Part shown: piece by piece, positions 6,894 to 9,377 of the stretch | Numbering within the stretch: position 1 is the first letter of the stretch | How the letters are laid out: each line of letters starts with the position of its first letter | Origin: Flavobacteriales bacterium UBA1694 | GTDB taxonomy: Bacteria; Bacteroidota; Bacteroidia; Flavobacteriales; Weeksellaceae | NCBI GenBank assembly: GCA_002319955.1 | Contig: DCJS01000020.1 | Span: 2,925-12,301 of the forward strand | Reading direction: 5' to 3' | Length of the DNA stretch: 9,377 nt | Program-made: the position numbers and the translations under genes | The notes under the pieces: model-generated | What the model was told of the DNA's origin: nothing | Databases searched by the model: none | What the model saw: the letters and a program-made list of their open reading frames with translations, nothing else

Positions 6894-7943
6894 ATGAAAA
6901 CTTCCCACTTTAATTTCGATTTGCCAGAGGAGCTCTTGGCAGAACACCCAAGCGAACACAGAGACGAGGCCAGACTGATGGTTCTTGACCGTAAAACGGA
7001 GACTATTGAACATAAGCTTTTCAAAGATGTCATTGACTATTTTGATGAAAAGGACCTTTTCATCTTCAACAATACCAAAGTTTTTCCCGCAAGACTTTAT
7101 GGAAATAAAGAAAAGACAGGGGCGAAAATTGAAGTTTTCCTTTTAAGAGAACTTGATAAAGAAACCAGAGTATGGGACGTTCTTGTAGACCCGGCTCGTA
7201 AAATCAGAATTGGAAATAAATTATTCTTCACCGAAGACGAAGGCTTAGTGGCGGAAGTCATTGACAACACCACGTCAAGAGGAAGAACGCTAAGATTCCT
7301 TTACGACGGAAGTTATGAGGAATTCAGAACCAAATTAAAAGAACTTGGCGAAACGCCACTTCCAAAATACATCAAAAGAGAGGTTGAGAAAGAAGACGCA
7401 GAGCGTTACCAAACGATCTACGCGAAAGAAGAAGGAGCTGTTGCAGCGCCTACTGCTGGACTTCACTTCTCAAAGCACCTAATGAAGCGTTTGGAGATTA
7501 AAGGCATTGACTTTGCTGAAATCACCCTTCACATTGGACTGGGAACCTTCAACCCAATCGAAGTAGAAGACCTTTCAAAGCACAAAATGGAAAGTGAAGA
7601 AGCCATTATCGATCAGAAAAATGCGGATATTATCAATAAAGCTGTGGCGGAGGGAAGACGCGTTTGCGCCGTTGGAACAACCACCATGCGAGCGATTGAG
7701 ACTTCCGTTTCTTCAAACCGTAAAATTGGACCTTACCACGGTTGGACCAATAAATTCATTTATCCTCCTCACGATTTTGGGGTTGCCAATGCGATGATCA
7801 CGAATTTCCACACGCCTAAATCAACTTTACTGATGATGATTGCCGCGTTTGCAAACAAGGATTTCATCATGAGAGCTTATGCAGAGGCCATTGAAGAGAA
7901 ATACAAATTCTATTCTTATGGGGATGCCATGCTAATTCTTTAG
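6894..7943 (+). CDS. queA: S-adenosylmethionine:tRNA ribosyltransferase-isomerase
   Basis: The product is 349 residues, the usual length. Family blocks are complete: the N-terminus SHFNFDLPEELLAEHPSEHR (4-23), FNNTKVFPARLYG (58-70), GAVAAPTAGLHF (181-192), LHIGLGTF (212-219), GTTTMRAIE (261-269), TNFHTPKSTLLM (303-314) and YSYGDAMLI (340-348). Family knowledge: QueA transfers and isomerises the ribose of SAM onto preQ1 already placed at wobble position 34 of GUN-anticodon tRNAs, giving epoxyqueuosine, in the cytoplasm. Other queuosine genes (tgt, queG or queH) are not in the window. The gene has its own promoter at 6833 and its own terminator at 7964, so it is probably transcribed alone. Its Arg codons are strongly AGA-biased (13 AGA, 5 CGT, 1 CGC, 1 CGA), unlike the receptor gene at the window start. 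The ATG is clear because the family N-terminus begins at once. Confidence 0.97.
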   Translation: MKTSHFNFDLPEELLAEHPSEHRDEARLMVLDRKTETIEHKLFKDVIDYFDEKDLFIFNNTKVFPARLYGNKEKTGAKIEVFLLRELDKETRVWDVLVDPARKIRIGNKLFFTEDEGLVAEVIDNTTSRGRTLRFLYDGSYEEFRTKLKELGETPLPKYIKREVEKEDAERYQTIYAKEEGAVAAPTAGLHFSKHLMKRLEIKGIDFAEITLHIGLGTFNPIEVEDLSKHKMESEEAIIDQKNADIINKAVAEGRRVCAVGTTTMRAIETSVSSNRKIGPYHGWTNKFIYPPHDFGVANAMITNFHTPKSTLLMMIAAFANKDFIMRAYAEAIEEKYKFYSYGDAMLIL

Positions 7944-7963
7944 TAGCACACCTTTAGAAGTAT

Positions 7964-7996
7964 AGCCCGCCGCTTTTTAAAGTGGTGGGCTTTTTT
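7964..7996 (+). terminator. intrinsic terminator after queA
   Basis: AGCCCGCCGCTTT (7964-7976) pairs with AAAGTGGTGGGCT (7979-7991) over 13 positions, with two G-U pairs and a small T loop, and is followed at once by a run of T to 7996. This is a textbook Rho-independent terminator 20 bp after the queA stop. On the opposite strand the G-U pairs become A-C mismatches, so it reads best on the + strand. Confidence 0.92.
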
Positions 7997-8108
7997 GTGC
8001 CGTTTTGAGTCGTGTTTTTTCAGCCATAAAGCAAACTCTACTGCGCAAAGGTCCAATGACCCAGCGCTTTAAATCTGAGACTAGAAATAATGCTGGTTAA
8101 AAATTCCC

Positions 8109-8116
8109 TATCTTTG
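8109..8116 (+). promoter_or_regulatory. probable -7 box of the rlmN promoter
   Basis: TATCTTTG matches the TAnnTTTG -7 consensus and, with the next three bases (CAG), is identical over 11 bases to the queA promoter. No TTG lies at the expected distance; the region around 8086 reads AATAATG. The predicted start near 8120 gives a leader of about 19 nt before the TTG start codon at 8139. It follows the queA terminator, so rlmN needs a promoter here. Confidence 0.65.
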
Positions 8117-8138
8117 CAGACTTTAATAATTAGGTCCT

Positions 8139-9173
8139 TTGAAAGATATTCGCACATTAAGTTTAGAAGAGCTAAAAGCTCATTTTCTTACCCTGGGGGA
8201 AAAACCCTTTAGAGCCAAGCAGGTCTATGACTGGCTCTGGAGTAAGAACCTCCATTCCATTGAGGACATGACGAACCTTTCAAAAGAGTTAAGACAGGCC
8301 CTTGCCAAGGAGTTCATCATTAACCCTATTGAGGTCGATTTACTTCAAAAATCTTCAGATGGTACCATTAAAAATGGCGTAAAGCTCCATGACGGTCTGC
8401 TAGTAGAGAGCGTGTTAATTCCAACCTTGACTAGAACAACCGCATGCGTCTCCTCCCAAGTAGGCTGCTCTCTTAACTGCGAATTCTGCGCGACGGCGAA
8501 ATTAAAACGCATGCGTAATTTAGAAGTTGCTGAGATTGTAGACCAAGTGGCTCTGATCGACCGCCAAAGCAGACTATACCACCAAAGACCTCTAACCAAT
8601 ATCGTCTTTATGGGCATGGGCGAACCCATGATGAACTATAAGAATGTGGTCGAAGCCATTCGTAAGATCACCGCTCCGCAAGGGCTAGGAATGTCGCCGC
8701 GAAGAATCACGGTATCGACTTCAGGGATTCCTAAGATGATTAAAATGCTAGCGGACGAAGAACTTCGAGTGAAACTTGCCCTCTCGCTGCATTCCGCCGT
8801 TGAAGAAACCCGAAACGACATCATGCCCTTTACACAGAAGTTTCCTCTTACAGACCTTATGGAGGCCCTGCAGTACTGGTATGAAAAGACCGGTTCAGTC
8901 ATTACCTTTGAATACTGCGTCTGGAAAGGCATCAACGATACAGACAAAGACATTAAAGCCTTAATTCGCTATGCAAGGCAGGTTCCTTCCAAAGTAAATC
9001 TTATTCAATATAACCCCATTGGAGAAGGCAAGTTTGACCACCGAAGCATTGAGGCAGAGCAGCGCTACGTCTCCGAATTAACCAAAGCTGGCGTCACGGT
9101 CATGGTACGAAGAAGTCGTGGGGGCGACATTGATGCGGCCTGCGGCCAGCTCGCCAATAAAGCGGCTGAGTAA
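8139..9173 (+). CDS. rlmN: dual-specificity 23S rRNA A2503 / tRNA A37 C2-methyltransferase (radical SAM)
   Basis: The product is 344 residues, normal for RlmN. The radical-SAM cluster motif is C110-SLN-C114-EF-C117 (CxxxCxxC). The two extra cysteines of the mechanism are present: C103, seven residues before the cluster as in E. coli (C118/C125), and C335 in GGDIDAACGQL, matching the methyl-carrying C355. GMGEPMMN (159-166) binds SAM. Family knowledge: it methylates C2 of A2503 in 23S rRNA and of A37 in some tRNAs, with SAM and a 4Fe-4S cluster in the cytoplasm. The start is TTG: upstream in frame there is a TAA at 8127-8129 with no ATG or GTG between, and MKDIRTLSLEELK is the usual flavobacterial N-terminus. 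The next internal Met (MTNLS) would remove part of the N-terminal domain. It follows the queA terminator and likely has its own promoter. Confidence 0.96.
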   Translation: MKDIRTLSLEELKAHFLTLGEKPFRAKQVYDWLWSKNLHSIEDMTNLSKELRQALAKEFIINPIEVDLLQKSSDGTIKNGVKLHDGLLVESVLIPTLTRTTACVSSQVGCSLNCEFCATAKLKRMRNLEVAEIVDQVALIDRQSRLYHQRPLTNIVFMGMGEPMMNYKNVVEAIRKITAPQGLGMSPRRITVSTSGIPKMIKMLADEELRVKLALSLHSAVEETRNDIMPFTQKFPLTDLMEALQYWYEKTGSVITFEYCVWKGINDTDKDIKALIRYARQVPSKVNLIQYNPIGEGKFDHRSIEAEQRYVSELTKAGVTVMVRRSRGGDIDAACGQLANKAAE

Positions 9174-9237
9174 GGCTCGGACGTGGAATTGGTCTAATTC
9201 TAGCTGAATCAAAGACTAGACTCTAAATGTAAACTAT

Positions 9238-9377
9238 ATGCGGCGCTCTCTACTATTTGCATTTCTTCTCTTTGCGGCACTAGGCCGCGCACAGAGCTCG
9301 TACGAGTGGTTTAAAATCGCAAAGTATAAGCTCGCAACACTTGATTCCAAATTAAAAGAAACCTCGGGTTTAAGCTT
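9238..9377 (+). CDS. exported protein, N-terminus only (cut by window end)
   Basis: Forty-six codons and two bases are visible. They encode a clear signal peptide, MRRSLLFAFLLFAALGRAQ, with probable cleavage after Gln19, then a mature start SSYEWFKIAKYKLATLDSKLKETSGLS written here only to its beginning: SSYEWFKIAKYKLATL, followed by LKETSGLS at 39-46. A Leu-x-Glu-Thr-Ser-Gly-Leu segment is typical of the first strand of beta-propeller proteins exported by Bacteroidota (SdiA-regulated-like or similar, where it reads roughly LKETSGL followed by NDSG), but with so little sequence this is only a suggestion. The gene starts 64 bp after rlmN without a recognisable promoter or terminator between, so it may be read through from rlmN. 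An ATG directly followed by TAA (9227-9232) lies just upstream and is not the start. Confidence 0.72.
   Translation, partial: MRRSLLFAFLLFAALGRAQSSYEWFKIAKYKLATLDSKLKETSGLS

Noticed and set aside
8345..8953. Minus-strand open frames (94 and 105 codons) and a + strand overlapping frame inside rlmN
   Set aside because: All overlap intact, conserved rlmN sequence and their translations look like low-information shadows.
9199..9220. TCTAG / CTAGA inverted repeat between rlmN and the last gene
   Set aside because: Arms are only 5 bp with a 12-bp spacer and no T-tract; too weak for a terminator or operator call.
9372..9377. HindIII site (AAGCTT) at the very end suggesting a clone boundary
   Set aside because: The same hexamer occurs at 7014 inside queA, so a terminal copy is not informative.

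Overview
The window looks like an ordinary chromosomal stretch from a member of the Bacteroidota, most likely a flavobacterium-like organism. The evidence is: promoters of the Bacteroidota sigma type (TTG, 20 nt, TAnnTTTG) before two genes; gene starts without clear Shine-Dalgarno sequences; signal peptides ending in the Ala-Gln style common in this phylum (NAQ|N, RAQ|S); a TonB-dependent receptor; and a DPP5-like S9 peptidase. No genus can be named from this sequence alone. All eight genes lie on the + strand, and the two at the edges are cut by the window.

Layout: (1) 1-2073, the C-terminal 690 residues of a TonB-dependent outer-membrane receptor. (2) 2074-2243, an AT-rich intergenic gap with no convincing promoter, followed by cls (cardiolipin synthase, 2244-3701). 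(3) A 186-bp gap holding interleaved inverted repeats and a good promoter (3843-3873). It leads into a compact three-gene unit: a PF04020 four-helix membrane protein (3888-4229), a bacterial PH-domain membrane protein (4248-4733) and an exported S9 prolyl-oligopeptidase-family peptidase (4744-6747). The unit is closed by a 13-bp perfect hairpin at 6774-6802. (4) A second good promoter (6833-6863), then queA (6894-7943), then a clear intrinsic terminator (7964-7996). (5) A -7 box at 8109-8116, then rlmN with a TTG start (8139-9173), then the first 46 codons of an exported protein (9238 to the window end).

Functionally there are two blocks. The first is envelope-related: outer-membrane uptake, phospholipid synthesis, small membrane proteins and periplasmic peptide hydrolysis. 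The second is RNA modification: QueA builds the queuosine precursor at tRNA wobble position 34, and RlmN methylates 23S rRNA A2503 and, in bacteria studied, tRNA A37. I see no tRNA or rRNA gene, CRISPR array, insertion sequence, integrase or phage module, and no convincing new system. The most useful second-look items are the holin-like/PH/peptidase operon with its nearly leaderless promoter, the interleaved inverted repeats just upstream of that promoter, and the TTG start of rlmN.
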